A stretch of DNA of 64,000 nt. Source: Chlamydomonas reinhardtii. Lineage: Eukaryota; Chlorophyta; Chlorophyceae; Chlamydomonadales; Chlamydomonadaceae. Shown piece by piece: positions 10,600-22,386 of the stretch; positions within the stretch are counted from its first letter, which is position 1, and each line of letters starts with the position of its first letter. Where the stretch lies: contig NC_057012.1 of NCBI RefSeq assembly GCF_000002595.2, positions 3,297,910 to 3,361,909 of the forward strand, read 5' to 3'. Under the pieces are notes generated by a model that was given only the letters and a program-made list of their open reading frames with translations, was not told where the DNA came from and searched no databases. The translations under genes and the position numbers were made by a program.

Positions 10600-12074
10600 A
10601 ACAAAGAATCAAACGGAACAAAATTCCGCCATACACGCGCGCGCAGTTACCAACAAATACCAACGCCGGTTACCGAGCTCCGCGTTTGTCGATGTTGCCC
10701 CAGTTGTCACCTTGAGTATACTCACCCGCATATGTTGCCTGGAACCCCCTACCCGGGCGTTTGGCATTCAGCCTCGTCTCCGAGGTGCGCCCGCATGCGC
10801 TGCCATGCTCCGCGTCGGCGACGCGCTACAACGTTTACCGGGCACGCCTAATCCCCGGTGTCTCGTCCACGGTCCATAGCCAGTCTTACCTATAAGCGAG
10901 AGAGAGACGGAAAAGCATAGGGCGGCAGCACAGAAGTGTCACGGGCATGCAAAATGGCAACGGTAAAGAGGGGCGGCGTGCAACAGGCATGCTACCTAGC
11001 GACCCAACACGCATCCCACTAACTATATGAATGCCCGGAAAAAGGGGGGCGAGTCAGAGGCGTGTGTGTGTGTGGCGACTGCGTACGTGCGTGACTGTCT
11101 GTCCCTGCGTGTGACTGCGTACGGGTGCGTGAGTCGGTATGTGCGGATGGAACGTCGCTGCCCCGCGTTGTCAGGGCGGTGCGGTGTAGCTGCGGGGCAT
11201 GCCCATGTGATGCTTCTTCACCCAGGCCCTAGCGTGTCCTGCTATGTGTTTTTACATTCCTTTTTACGTCCCGGGGCATTCCTTGAACCCCACCCCGCTC
11301 TTGCCCTCGCAGGCCACCTGGCATCCCAACCTGCGCCACGCGTTCTGCATCTCACAGCGCCAGAGCCTGGAGGCGGCGGAGCACGTGGTCGGGTCCATCG
11401 TGCGCCCGCTACTGTACGCCGCCAGCCCCAGCGCTGCCGCCGCCGCAACCGCCAACGACCACAGCAACGGCCACGTGGAGCTGCCTCAGTGGGGCAGTGC
11501 GGTGCTGCGCGGCTCCCCCAGCGCCGTGTCAGTCAGCCGCGGCCCTGCCAGCCCCAGCCCCTCAGGCAGCAGCAGCCGCAGCGGCGGCAGCGGCGCCGGC
11601 GGCGGCGCAGCCGACACAGCCGACACGGCGGCGGCGCAGCCGCATGCGACGTACCCGGCGCAGCACCACCCGCTCCAGCAGCACTACGCGCCGCACGGCG
11701 ACCAGCAGGCGGCATTGTACGGCCAGACGGCGGCGGTACGGCGGCAGATGTACGGAGATGACGTGGCGGGCAGCGCCCGCCACGACGCCATGGCGGCGGT
11801 GGCGGCGGCGGGCTTCGGGTCGCGAGGTGCCGCGGATGGCGTGTCGGATGACCAGATTGAGCTGGACGTCTTCGGTGACGGCGCTGAGCCGGCGGCTGGA
11901 GGCAGCGGCGGGGGCAGTAACGGCAAGCTGGCTCAGCGCGGTTCGGCTGCGGCAGCGACCGCGTCGTCGTCAGTAGCAGTGCTCGCGAGCAGCGGCGCCG
12001 CGGCGGTGGCGGCGGGTGGTGTGGTCACCCGGAGCATGGCGCGTCGCCAGGGTGCCGCCGGCGGCGGCCGCTGA
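8224..12074 (+). CDS. LDAH: Lipid-droplet-associated hydrolase (LDAH/DUF2305) family, alpha/beta-hydrolase
   Basis: Eight exons: 8224-8311, 8637-8732, 8858-8925, 9165-9287, 9442-9600, 9866-10120, 10379-10513, 11313-12074; 561 residues. Family marks in order: VVVIPGNPGSAIYFQPF, THAGHD, LQEQISHKVSFLR, the nucleophile elbow GHSIG (Ser117), VFPFFETNFPGNS, and RHAFC near residue 317. By alignment with human LDAH the triad would be Ser117, Asp289 (in GCEHDTW) and His317. Family members sit on lipid droplets and affect sterol ester or triacylglycerol turnover; the true substrate is debated. Residues from about 330 on are a disordered Ser/Ala/Gly/His-rich tail absent from the roughly 325-residue animal proteins. 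A poly-Gln run lies in exon 5. Exon 2 was started at 8637 because GITAASGSPRLQVVVIPG keeps the family spacing. Intron 7 (799 bp) opens with a long TG microsatellite. Confidence 0.85.
10514..10597 (+). repeat. TG microsatellite, about 42 units, forming the donor of LDAH intron 7
   Basis: An uninterrupted TG run follows exon 7 directly, so the 5' splice site itself (GTGTGT) is the first unit of the repeat. Confidence 0.95.
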
Positions 12075-13551
12075 GGGATGCTGAGGCGTGTTGGGGTGGG
12101 TGGGGGCGAATCCGTATTGTTGGGCCGCGGCGTGTGGTAGTGGTATTCATGTCGCATTTTTTGGTAGTGGCGGCGGTGACTCATGCTTTTTGTTAGGCAG
12201 CATGCGCTTTGGAAGATTCAAGAATAGCTCATGGCAGGTCATTACCTCCTTAGGCTGCTCGTTGTACTTTATGAATGCCGTACTGCAACATTTTTCGTGA
12301 GAGATGCCCCCCAGGAACACCCCGGTCCGTGGCTGGTGGCTGGCAAAACATAGCATACTGGCACAAACCGCGACTGCTACGTATTAGTATTTGTTATTGC
12401 TTGAGCTTGAGAATGAGTGACCCCCAGTGAGCCTAGGGGCGGAGAAGCGACATTTCAATATAATTTACGCCGTGATTGGACAACCTACAGCATGAGCGAG
12501 GTTGGATGGGGGTTGTTGTTTGTGTGAGGGGAGGGCGGGGGAGGGCGCTGGCGTGCTGCGAAAAATACCGGTGCTGGGATTTCAACATTTGGTGTATGTG
12601 TGCAGTCCAGCCATTTGGGCGCATGCGGACTTGTCTCTGCGCATGCGGCCTGGTGCCTGATCTGGGCGCCCTTACTCATTGTACTCGGGAGTGTGACGAC
12701 GCTCATTTTGGCAAAGCATGAACTGGGTGGGGCCGTGATACGGATTACTGAGAGGAGGGCTGCTAAGATTATCGACACGTTGCGAAGGCACCGTGGTCAG
12801 TGGGGAGAGGTAGCGATTGTGAGCGAGTGCATGTGGTTTCACCGTTTGCAGCCGTGTGCGTGCATCGTGCGGTTGTGGCGTACATCAGACAGCAATTCTT
12901 GGTGCGGGAACGCGGCAGACATGGCGAGATCCGAGCAGGGATCCGAGCCGTGCTGATTGGTGACAGTCCGCTGTGGACAGGGTGCTGTTACATCGTGCAT
13001 ACCATGTAGTACTGAGCCGTGTCTTTGCCAAGCGCATTTCCGTCCCCAACTCCCCATCAACCTCTGCTCAAGATCCCATCAACCCTAACCTGGTGCGGTG
13101 GCGCCCACGTCCATCAGTTCAGCATTCCTAAAATCTCTCCGACTCACACCAGTACACTGCGCCTCTCTCGTGTCTTGACTTTCGCTATACAGCGCCCCAG
13201 CCCTTGATGGCGCGGGCAGCTATGAGCGCCGGCGACCAGGGCTCGCGGTGGAGCCTCCTCGCTCTCGCAGTTACCATCTTCACACCCCGCTATACCGCTT
13301 TCATATTCCTCCTCAAATGCTGGATTCACGTGCCAGCGCATCCCACCCTTGATCCCATCATTCCTGCTGCGCCCTGCCATGCCCGGACTGTCCGCCCCGC
13401 CTTCGTGCCACGCATGTCCCGCTTGACACAAGGGCTGTCCCAAACGCCCGAGGGCACATGCCCGCGTTCAAGTCCCTGCACTCTGGCTGGCCCCCATCCG
13501 CAAGCCACCCCACGACAGATCGGGGCTGTCCACAGCGCCATTTGCTGCCAC
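12075..13551. other. Intergenic, convergent 3' regions of LDAH-like and OPR-like genes
   Basis: About 1.5 kb without convincing coding sequence. ORFs here are short, rich in rare codons and give no recognisable protein. It must contain the 3' UTRs of both genes. A TTACA (TGTAA on the minus strand) at 12988-12992 fits the OPR-like gene; no plus-strand TGTAA was found for LDAH. Confidence 0.5.
12988..12992 (-). terminator. Candidate polyadenylation signal TGTAA, OPR-like gene
   Basis: TGTAA on the minus strand lies about 560 nt beyond the stop at 13552. Confidence 0.35.
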
Positions 13552-16500
13552 TCAGTGAGCCGTTGAAGCCGCCCCGGCCGGCGGCGCCGACGGCGGTGCT
13601 ACAGCCTCCAGCGCCAGGGGTGCTACAGCCGCCGCCAGCTGCTGCCGCTCGGCCGCGTCCATCACCTTGCTGTAGCGCGCCGCCACCTCGGCACACGCCT
13701 GCAGCGGGACCCGACACACACACACGGGGTGCACCAGCGCGTCAGCACATCTCCCCACGTGTGCCTTCCCCCGCGCGCCCTTGCATCACCAGCACACTTG
13801 CATCACCAGCACACCGCCTTCACATTGCCCATGCATCCCCACATACCTCCTCCACCCAAGTCCACAGTCCCCAGCCCTTGACCCCAGCCTCCGCCCCTAG
13901 TCCCACCGCCGCCCCCAGCCTCTGCCCACCTGCAGCCACTCGGGCGGCGGCCTCAGCCCCAGGCTGCCCAGCCAGCCCGCCGTCAATACCAGCTCGCTGG
14001 GCGCGTAGCGCACCCGCAGTAGCAGCCGCGTGCTGGCAGCCCACCAGGCGGCCTGCCACTCAGGGCCTGGCTGAGGCAGCGCCTGCGCCTGCGGCAGCAG
14101 CTGTGGCTGCGGGTGCGCAACAGCGGTGGCAGTGGTGGTAGAGGTGGCGGCGTGCGCCGCCGGCTCCGCCGCGGCAAGGGCCGTGGCGGCGGCCGCGACG
14201 GCGGCGGTGCCGTCATCATCGATGGACATGAACGACGGCACCAGCGCTCCGTCGCCCGCCGCCGCCGGCACCGCCGACAGCGCCGCCGGGCTGTCGCCAG
14301 CGGCGGCAGCGCTGGAGGCGCCAGCCGGCGCAGCCGCTGCCGCTGCCGCTGCGGCGCCGGGAAGGAGCAGCGGCGTGTCGGCGACGGCGCCGGCGGCGTG
14401 CAGCTGGTGCAGCTGCGCGAGGGAGACGGCCAGGGTGAGGAGCTGCAGGGCGGAGCAGTCGGCCAGGCGGGCGGCGCTGGTCGCCTCGAAGCGCCGCAGC
14501 CACTCGCGCGGCGGGCGGGCCTGTCACGCAACGGGCAAAACGAAAAAGAGAGAGCGACGGCGGCGCCAGCATCAGCATCATCGTTGTTCTGTTGGTCGAG
14601 CCCAGCAAAAGCTACCACAGCCCGAGCCCGTCTCCACGGCGTTACAGTGGATGCCCACCGCACGCCCTCATTCTTTAAAGGATGTAACCCCACTCTCAAG
14701 TACTGCGCATTCCCGTTGTATCCTCGGGCTGGCCACACACTCATTCCTGCTAGCAGCTCGTGTTCATGCCACACACCTTGAGCAGCACCAACGCCGGCAG
14801 CAGGCTGCTCCAGTGCGTGACGCTGAAGCGGTCCCAGCAGCGGTAGGTGCTCAGCAGCATGCGTGTCAGCCACTCCTGGGCGGCAGACAGCGGCAGCAGC
14901 AGCAGCAGCAGCAGCATGAGGAGGTGACAGGCGGGCGTGGTGGTGTGGCATGTTTGGGTCGCGCAGGGTGACAGCCCGCACATGTGCATACACGTGCGCC
15001 CCTCCTCTCTCTCTCACACACACATACACATCCGGCGCAGTCTGGGCGGGCCTCGCCTTGTTACTGTCTTAACACACATCCACACGCAACGCCCCCTCTC
15101 CCACCCCCACACACACACACACACGCCCACACGCCCACACCTGCGGCGGCTGTATGCCCAGCGCGTGCAGTGACGCCATGAGTGTGCCGTAGTGGTGCGG
15201 CTCGAAGGCGGGCTGGCTGGCTCGCCGCACCGCCGCCTGCAGGCACAGCTGCGTCCACACCGGGTTGGGCGACAGGCCCAGGGACACCATGGCCTGCAGC
15301 AGCGCCACCAGCGCGCGAGGCGACATGCGGTCCTGCGGGTGGGCGCAGGCGGGGAGTGAGGGGAGGCGGCGAGAGCCGCGGTGAGAGCAGCAGGGAGGGC
15401 AGCAGTGAAGGCCGGGTCGAGGGCCAGAGTAAGGGCAGCAGTGAAGGCAGCAGTGAAGGCCGGTGTGAGAGCCGGTGTGAGGGCAGCAGTGAAGGCCAGG
15501 TGTGTGCGGGAGTCAGGCAGGCGATGCAGCTAGTGGCCGCTGCAGCACAGCCCGGAGCAGAGCCTGGCCCCCCCGGCCCCGGCCCCGCTTGCCTCTCCCT
15601 CACCTCGTTCATGAGCACCTGGCTCCGCCACATCAGCCGCGCCGCCCAGCGCCCGTCCGGCCGCACGCCCCACGCCGCCAGCGAGCCCGCCAGGTTGGCG
15701 AGGTGCAGGTCCGTGCACCTGCCAGTGGGCGGCGAGGGGGGCAAGGGCGGTGGGGGCCAGCGGAGCGGAAACACGGCAGGGGGGTTAGGTGAGCAGCCAC
15801 TCGCACTCGTTCGGGCGCGCACTCGTTGTGCCTCCCTTCCATTCGCTCCCACCTGTTCTTGAGCGCGGACCGCGACTCCTCCAGCAGCGCCCCCACCCAG
15901 CCCGGTGGCGGCTCGATGTTGAGGCGGCGCAGCGCCGTGAGCAGCGCGGCGGAGCAGGTGGTGTCGGCCAGCAGCTGGGCGCGGGGGAGGGAGGGGAACA
16001 GGCGCAGCAGGTGGGTGGGGCTACATTCATGATCAATGGGGTGGGTACATTCATGATTATTTCAGAGGTGGTGGGTGGAGGGCTTGCGTGCGTATACCGT
16101 AGATGTTGTACGCAGTGTGCTGTGGAAAGCGGCGCCGCAAAGCGGCAGGGACACAGACCGGACTGAGATGGGCCACCAAACCCGCAGCCCGTAGCCTGCC
16201 CGTGGTGACACACCACGTAGTACTCCCGCTCCCGGACTCCTCTGCCTGCCCGCCCGCCGGCTAACGGCCTCCTGGCGCCTCACGCACACAAACACATACG
16301 GTACACCTACACCTACACAAACACATGCACACACACACACACACACACGCACACACACACACACCCACCTGAAGCTTACACGCACACAGCGCTCACGCCC
16401 GGCCCACCTGCTTCATGTTGGCCTGTGTGGCCGCCAGCACCACCTCCTGCATCTGGGGCTGCGGCCGGTACTGCTGCGCCGCCAGACTGTTCAGCACACC

Positions 16501-17099
16501 CGCCAGCTGCTGGGCCTGTGGGTGGTTGATGGGTTGATGGGTGGGTGGGTGGGTGGGTGGGGTGATGGGTAGGGCGCACGTATTAGGGCTCCCAGGCATG
16601 AAGGGGGCCCATTTGCAGGGCAGAGGCACGCGTGAGGGAGGTGCGGGCCGTGGGTGTGGCAACAATTGGACGTTGATGCCCGCAGGGCCCGCGGCTGAAC
16701 ATGATACAGCTGCTGCCGCCTGCATGCCCACACAGGCATTGCACCTCCTTCCCTCCCCTCCGGCCCTCTTTTGCATTGGGTTCGGGGGTAGTTTGGGCTG
16801 GAGTTTACACCCCTTCCCCCCCCCACACACACGGGGGGCCGCCTCACATCCAGTTTGTCCAGCTGCGGCTGCAGTGCGGCCACAAAGGCCTGCATCCACT
16901 CCAGGGGCGGCTGCAGCGCCAGGCGCGTCAGCCCCTCAAGCAGCTGCTGCAGCTCGCCGCCGCTGAAGCCGCCGGCGGCCAGCAGCCGGGACGTCAGGTC
17001 CAACACCCTGCGCGATGGGAGGAGGGCAGCAGGAGGAAGGATGGAGGGTGCGGGTGGGTGCGGGAGGATGCGATGAGATGTGGGCATGGTGCCGCGGTC

Positions 17100-17131
<32 letters not shown>

Positions 17132-17589
17132 CGCGTTTCGACGTGTCGGCAAATCCTCCACACAATACGAAATCTGCCTGAGAGCCGCCAGTACACGTCC
17201 ATACACCATGACTCCGCACAAATGCACATCACTGCAGTCGAAGCATGCTCACACCTGCCCTCTCCCCCCCCCCATCCCGCACCTGCCGCTCATGTCCAGG
17301 TCAATGAGTGCGGGCAGGTCCATGTCCACCGCACTCAGCCGCCCCAGCGCCCACAGGCTGAGCGCCACCTCGCCGGGCGCCATGCCGGGCAGCGGGCCGC
17401 TGAAGGTGTGCACCAGCAGCGCCGCACGAGTGCCGCCGTCCAGACCCACCTGCAGCAGCAGCAGCGGCAGCGGCAGCAGCGGCAGCCGGGTGTAGTGGGC
17501 GCGTGCCTGGACCTACCCTGTACCCAAACCACGCGCGCAGCATCCACAACCACACACACACACACACACACACACTCACAGCCGCACAG

Positions 17590-17621
<32 letters not shown>

Positions 17622-20600
17622 CGGGCTTCGTCTTGTTGTTTTTGAGCACGCACACGCACACGCGCACCTGCAGGCTGGCCAGCGCCAGCAGCACCGCGCA
17701 CAGCTCGCGGGAGCTCATGCGGCGCAGGGCGGGCCGCAGCACGGAGCAGTAGGCCTCCACCCACTCCGGAGAGGGCCTGGGGAGGAGAAGGGGGAATGCA
17801 GGCGCGCAGTGCAGGGCAGTGAGTTGAGGCCCAAGGCCAGTGCTTTCTGCTGGTGCCGCTGTGCAGCCCACCACCCGTGATGACACCTGGGGCCCTTGAC
17901 GCCCACCCGTTTCCTGTCCGTTTATATCCTCCCCATCTCAAGCACTTCATGATTACGAGTTACGCGCTCCGGCCCCTCACTCGCTACCCCATCCTTATCG
18001 CCTCGCTTTTCCTCCAGAGGGGTGGTTGAACCAACTACTCCCCCTACCCACCACCCCCCTGCCGCCCCTGCTGCCACCACTATCGCCGCCTGCCGCTCCT
18101 GCCGCCTCACCTGTACCTCAGCGCCGCCAGTCCCTGCACCGCCTTGGCCAGCTGCAGCGGGCTGAACGACGTCAGCCGGGCGCGCGACAGCTCCAGAACC
18201 AACTGCATGGGGGGGGGGGGGGTCGCGGAAGGAAGTATACGTGCGTAAAGGAGTGAAGGGCTGACGGCGGCGCCTTGGACGTCGTACGCAGCAGGCAGGA
18301 CCAGGAGGGAGGCTGGGACAGGTAAGCGTTCGGCGAGCCTGCTTCCAAGCATAAGGCTCTGCGGGCTCGCTGACCCCAACCAACCTCCCACCAACCAACC
18401 AACCAACCAACCATCCAACCAACCAACCACCCCGGCCCCCACCCACCTGTACGGCGTCCTCCTGCACGTCCGTGCCCATGGCGCCGTACGCCCACAGTGT
18501 GGTGGCCAGCTCGCGCGGCCCGAAGCGGCGCTGCTGCTGCCGCACGGCGGCGTAGAAGCTGGTGCGCAGGTCGGCGTCCGGCGGCAGACCCAGCAGCGCG
18601 ACAGAGGCCAGCGTGTTGGCCAGGTCCTGGGGGGGGGCAGAATGGGGGGAGGGAGGGAGGATGGGAGGCGGTGAGAAGGAAAGGTGAGGGATGGCGAGGG
18701 GTGGCCTAGGCAGCGCACTCCTCAGCGAGTGCGGCTGCGCCGCGCCTGCACCTGAGGCGTACCATGCCGCGTCAGGGCAATGTTCTGATGGTGATGCCCG
18801 CCAACACAAGCCCTCCCGCATACGAGAACACACACACCATGCCCCTCCTTTCCACTCCGTCTTTATGGACGGCTATGCTCTCCTCTCCTCCTCTTTCCGT
18901 TTTGGTTTATGTGGGCTGGTATTTACAGCCCCCCCCCCCCCGCCCACCACCACACACGCAGCGCACCTGCGGCCTGCACTCGTACAGCTTGGGCCCCATG
19001 GCCGCCAGCAGCTGCTCCGCCACCAGCCGGTCGCCCGCACTCACACCAACACCACCAACACCACCCGCGCCCGCATTCGCGCCCGCGCCCGCCGCCCCGG
19101 CCTGCTGCTGCTGCTGCTGCTGCTGCCGCGGCCTCCGCAGCACCGCCAGTCCGCTGAACACCGCCGCCAGCTGCGGCCCGCTCAGAGAGTCCAGCCCCAG
19201 CGAGAAGGCCCGCGACAGCAGCGTGCGCAGCGTGCGCGCCACGTCCGGTGAGGACGCCGGCGACGCGGCGGCTGCGGCAGCAGCAGCAGCAGCTGCTACG
19301 AGGGAGGGTGCAGAGCTGCTGGCGGCGGCGTCAGCCGCCGCGCCTGCGCCCGTACCACCCGCCGCCGCCACCCCGGCCTCCGGCGCGGCTGTTGTCGTGG
19401 CCGCCGCCTCCAGCCCCGCCGCCAGGTCATCGCTCATCTGCTGCAGCTGCCGCGCCCCCGCGCCGTCGTCGTCATCCAGGATGGACGACATCTCCAGATC
19501 CAACAACGCATCCGCGCCGCCGGATGGCACCGGGCCAGCATTTACCCCTGAAACCACATCGTCACCAATGGACGCCATTGACAGCTGCATACCCATGGCA
19601 AGGCTGCTGCTGCTGCTGCTACTGCCGTTGCTGCTACTGCCACTGCCATTGACGCTGACGCTGCTGCTGCCACTGCCATTCCGGCCCGGCCCCGAGCCCC
19701 AGCCCCGTGCCCGGCCGCTGGTGGACGCGCCGCTTCCGGCCCGCCGCGTGGCGGCCTGCTTGGCTGCTAGCTGCAGCTGCAGCTGCGCCGCCGCCTGCTG
19801 CTCGGCGCGCGACACCAGCAGCGCCAGGTGCAGCATGGCGATGCCCACGTGGCTGCTGTCCATGTACAACGACTGCTGCTGCACCAGGTCAGCCAGCTCC
19901 TGTGGGATTGTGGGGAGGATGCGTTCGTGATTGCGTGTGGTTGGGTGTGGTAAAAAGGGAGACAGTGTGTGGGGGAGGTTAGGGGGTGCCACCATACCGT
20001 ACCACTTCGGTGAAAGAGGCAGCGGGTGTGTGTTGCGCGCGGTTGACCCGCGTGGCAGGAGGCTAAGTTGTTGGTGGGTGTGGCCATTATGTTGATGCAG
20101 TCGGCTGTGCGACAGGCCTCATAATCCGATTGCGCAGGTGGAGGCGACCCGGGACAACCCATGGAAGGGCATGTCAAGCCGTGCGGCACCGGCAAGCACG
20201 CGGGATTCCCTCCTCCCAGCGCTCCACCCGGCCCGTGTGCGGCAGCGCACCTGCACTGTGGTCGTGGAGCGCAGCAGCCGCGCGATGACGGGCGCACTGA
20301 AGCGCCGGGGACGCAGCGCCTTAGAGCTGAGCTGCGAGCCGCTGGGCGAGGCGCCGGAGGTGGATGGCACGGAGGCGGTGGTCGCCGCGGTGCAGACCAA
20401 GGTCCGCTCCGCATCGACACCGCGACGGGGATCGCGGCCGAGCCGCGCTCCCGTGTTGCATTTTTGGTGCTGAAGCTGTGCGGCGCGCTGCTGTGGCAGC
20501 ACCGAAGACAATTCCACGCTAGCCCGAACGCCCCGGCCAGTGGCTTGCACCCGACCGCTAGCCTGTGAGCGTTTCAAGCATTTATCAGTATGTATACTAT

Positions 20601-20755
20601 TCAGGATCTAGTGAATACACCGACCCACTTGCTCCTCACACCCGTCCTCGACCGGCGTCAATAGACTCATGAAGCGAAGGCTCTAAACTTTACTTATCTC
20701 AGCACATACGCACAGTTACAGCGTGGGGCCTCACCTTGTGCTCCAGCGGCAGCAT
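13552..20755 (-). CDS. Large helical-repeat protein of the OPR type (putative organelle RNA factor)
   Basis: Fifteen exons on the minus strand: 20755-20735, 20562-20251, 19899-18967, 18626-18447, 18202-18111, 17776-17668, 17449-17283, 17007-16848, 16515-16408, 15974-15853, 15718-15604, 15332-15141, 14875-14777, 14520-13930, 13698-13552; 1115 residues, all phases consistent. From residue about 400 on there are tandem helical units of roughly 38 residues with Leu/Ala-rich helices and a recurring P-x-x-W turn: PSPEWVEAY, PPLEWMQAF, PPPGWVGAL, RPDGRWAARL, SPNPVWTQL, PPQEWLTRM, PPREWLRRF, GPEWQAAW, PPPEWLQ. Motifs such as LATTLWAYGAMG and VALSLWALGRL match OPR proteins, which bind and stabilise, process or translate specific plastid or mitochondrial RNAs. 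Exon 3 carries a disordered Ser/Gly/Ala/Gln insertion. Repeats separate mostly at exon borders. Exon 1 (seven codons) and hence the targeting peptide are uncertain. No RAP domain is seen. Confidence 0.75.
15005..15130. repeat. CA-rich intronic microsatellite patches, OPR-like gene
   Basis: Interrupted CA/TC and CA runs (about 15005-15030 and 15108-15130) lie in the intron between exons 13 and 12, the second just beside the exon 12 donor. Confidence 0.6.
16022..16060. repeat. Two copies of the dispersed TCATGAATGTA motif
   Basis: TACATTCATGAT occurs twice in the same orientation, about 23 bp apart, in the intron between exons 10 and 9 of the OPR-like gene. Related copies lie near 25611, 55942 and 56185. 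Confidence 0.6.
16318..16366. repeat. CA microsatellite in the OPR-like gene
   Basis: An imperfect CA run lies in the same intron, shortly below the exon 9 donor. Confidence 0.8.
16525..16562. repeat. GGGT/GATGGGT short tandem repeat in intron
   Basis: Runs of GGGT with GATGGGT variants lie next to the exon 9 acceptor of the OPR-like gene. Confidence 0.6.
16740..16830 (+). mobile_element. Dispersed intronic element, family A, copy 1
   Basis: The stretch runs through TTGCATTGGGTTCGG, GTTTGGGCTGGAGTTTACA and a C-rich end that finishes about 18 nt from the exon 8 donor of the minus-strand OPR-like gene. It matches the other family A copies in order and spacing of its blocks. In the transcript it reads as the reverse complement just after the 5' splice site. 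Confidence 0.6.
17100..17131. repeat. CAGG tetranucleotide repeat in intron
   Basis: About seven to eight tandem AGGC units lie in the intron between exons 8 and 7 of the OPR-like gene. Confidence 0.8.
17549..17622. repeat. Two CA microsatellites in the OPR-like gene
   Basis: Two CA runs separated by a short spacer containing GCCGCACAGCC lie in the intron between exons 7 and 6. Confidence 0.85.
18385..18430. repeat. CCAA tetranucleotide repeat in intron
   Basis: Around ten CCAA units with one CCAT variant lie just below the exon 4 donor of the OPR-like gene. Confidence 0.8.
18856..18941 (+). mobile_element. Dispersed intronic element, family A, copy 2
   Basis: The copy starts with a small inverted repeat, CCGTC-TTTATG-GACGG, continues through a CTCC-rich stretch and GTTTTGGTTTATGTGGGCTG, then GGTATTTACAG, and ends in a C run about 25 nt from the exon 3 donor of the OPR-like gene. 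The inverted-repeat block recurs at 40273-40300 in a GDI intron. Confidence 0.65.
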
Positions 20756-21447
20756 CCTGTCGCGCTGCCGCTCGGCCTGTGTCTCTAGTTTATTGCCTAC
20801 AGCCGAGACGCATCACACGTGAAGTAATTTCATTTTGCAGGTAGATTTCCTATAAGCAAAGCCAGTCACTGGAGGTAAGCTTGCGCAACTAGTCTGTGTA
20901 TTGTCCTCGTATATGTAATGTAATATTGTGCAGGAAAAGATACTGTATACAAGGAACTATGGCAAGTGTGCTCGCGAAAAAACCTATGGTGGCCAAGGGC
21001 CCCGCAACATGTGCCAAGCTGTGCTGGCACGGTGCATGCTCCTAAAGTCCACACAGCTGTGACTGGGCCCTGAATGAGCGTGCTGGACCTGATGTTATCA
21101 GGCTCACAAAATCACAAGATGCGGCACGGCGGGCCTCACCACGGTTGCCCACTTGCCCGTGCCACGGATCGTGCCAAAACAGCAATCGGGACCCCCATCA
21201 ATACTGCGTCGCCCCTCATGAGTGCCTTGGCTTTCTATCATTTGCACCACAGCTCCCAAGCCCCACACTGGCAATCAGCTTCGTGAGCTAGCTGCAATTG
21301 ACAATAAACACAATTCACATGCACTATTGCCAAGTTCCCAAATTCCAGCATTGAAGCATCTGCCTCTGGCTCTTGTGAGCACTCGGCAAGACATCTGTAA
21401 TAGGAAGAATGAAAGAAACATAGGCGGTCTGGTTCCTTCTTGAGAGG
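20756..21447. promoter_or_regulatory. Divergent promoter region, OPR-like and GT47 genes
   Basis: About 690 bp of lower-GC sequence between two divergent starts. On the minus strand, immediately upstream of the chosen OPR start, an open stretch encodes NKLETQAERQRDR in frame with the start. It has an in-frame stop before any further ATG, so translation could begin earlier only with an extra upstream exon. Confidence 0.45.
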
Positions 21448-22315
21448 ATGGTAATGTTGCGACGCACGTTCGTCGCGCTGGTGTGCTGGGCTTGGGCGAG
21501 TCATACCCATTCATCAGCATTGCCGGCGTTCAGGACGATAGCAAAACCATGTCCTGAAGGTGAGCGCACGGGGCTGCACTGTAAAGATGCCAGCCGGAAA
21601 CTGTGCATGTACCTCGCAAGGCTGCCGCGATATGCTCTCTGAAGCATACCTAGACCGCGTTCGGAGCTGCCGCACGCGGGCTTGTGAGCGACTGGTAACG
21701 TGACTGCCTCGCCATGGTGCGTGCGACGGTTGCGACGGAGGAACCGACCCCTTGGCCACCCCAACGTTGGATCCTGAGCAGGTTGCACCCGCGCTGGGAA
21801 CTGCAATGCGGAGACGGGTCTGTGCGAGTGCCCCTTCGGGTGGACAGGTGCGGCAGTGGGGGAGCAGGCTTGCCGCCAACCGGCGGCACACGGGCGGGGA
21901 ACGTAGGGATCCGGATGCGCGCCCCCTGGCAGAGCTGCTCGGGGTCTTGGGCTGCCTCCCTTCCATAAAATGCCTGCCCTGACAAGCCCTGACGCAAACT
22001 CGGCCGCTGCTGCTGCGGCCGCAGGCCCCGTTTGTGAGGTGCCAGTGCTGCCGGCCTGCCGCATCTCGGCCAGCCAGGACGCCAGCTCGGGTCCCCCCAT
22101 GGTCGGGTCGGTCTTCCCCAAGGTATGTAGGTAGGGCCGCAGTGCGCGCCAGGACGAGTGACAGACATGACTGGGTGGTTCAGGTGGGTAGCTGTGCGCG
22201 TTGGGGTGCTGGGCGCAGTGCTACCCGCGCCGCAGGTACCCACAACACGTACCGTAATCCGCCGCCAGAGCTATCCGGCCCACATGACGCGGACACAGCC
22301 GCACACATAGCGACA

Positions 22316-22386
<71 letters not shown>

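Noticed and set aside
20735-20815. NKLETQAERQRDR as a conserved exon of another gene
   Set aside because: It is in frame with the proposed OPR start but has an upstream stop and no clear ATG. It is too short to call on its own.
22316-22384. Poly-(Thr-His) or poly-(Val-Cys) ORFs over CA/TG repeats, here and at 10514, 26993 and 40395
   Set aside because: Translation of dinucleotide repeats in introns.
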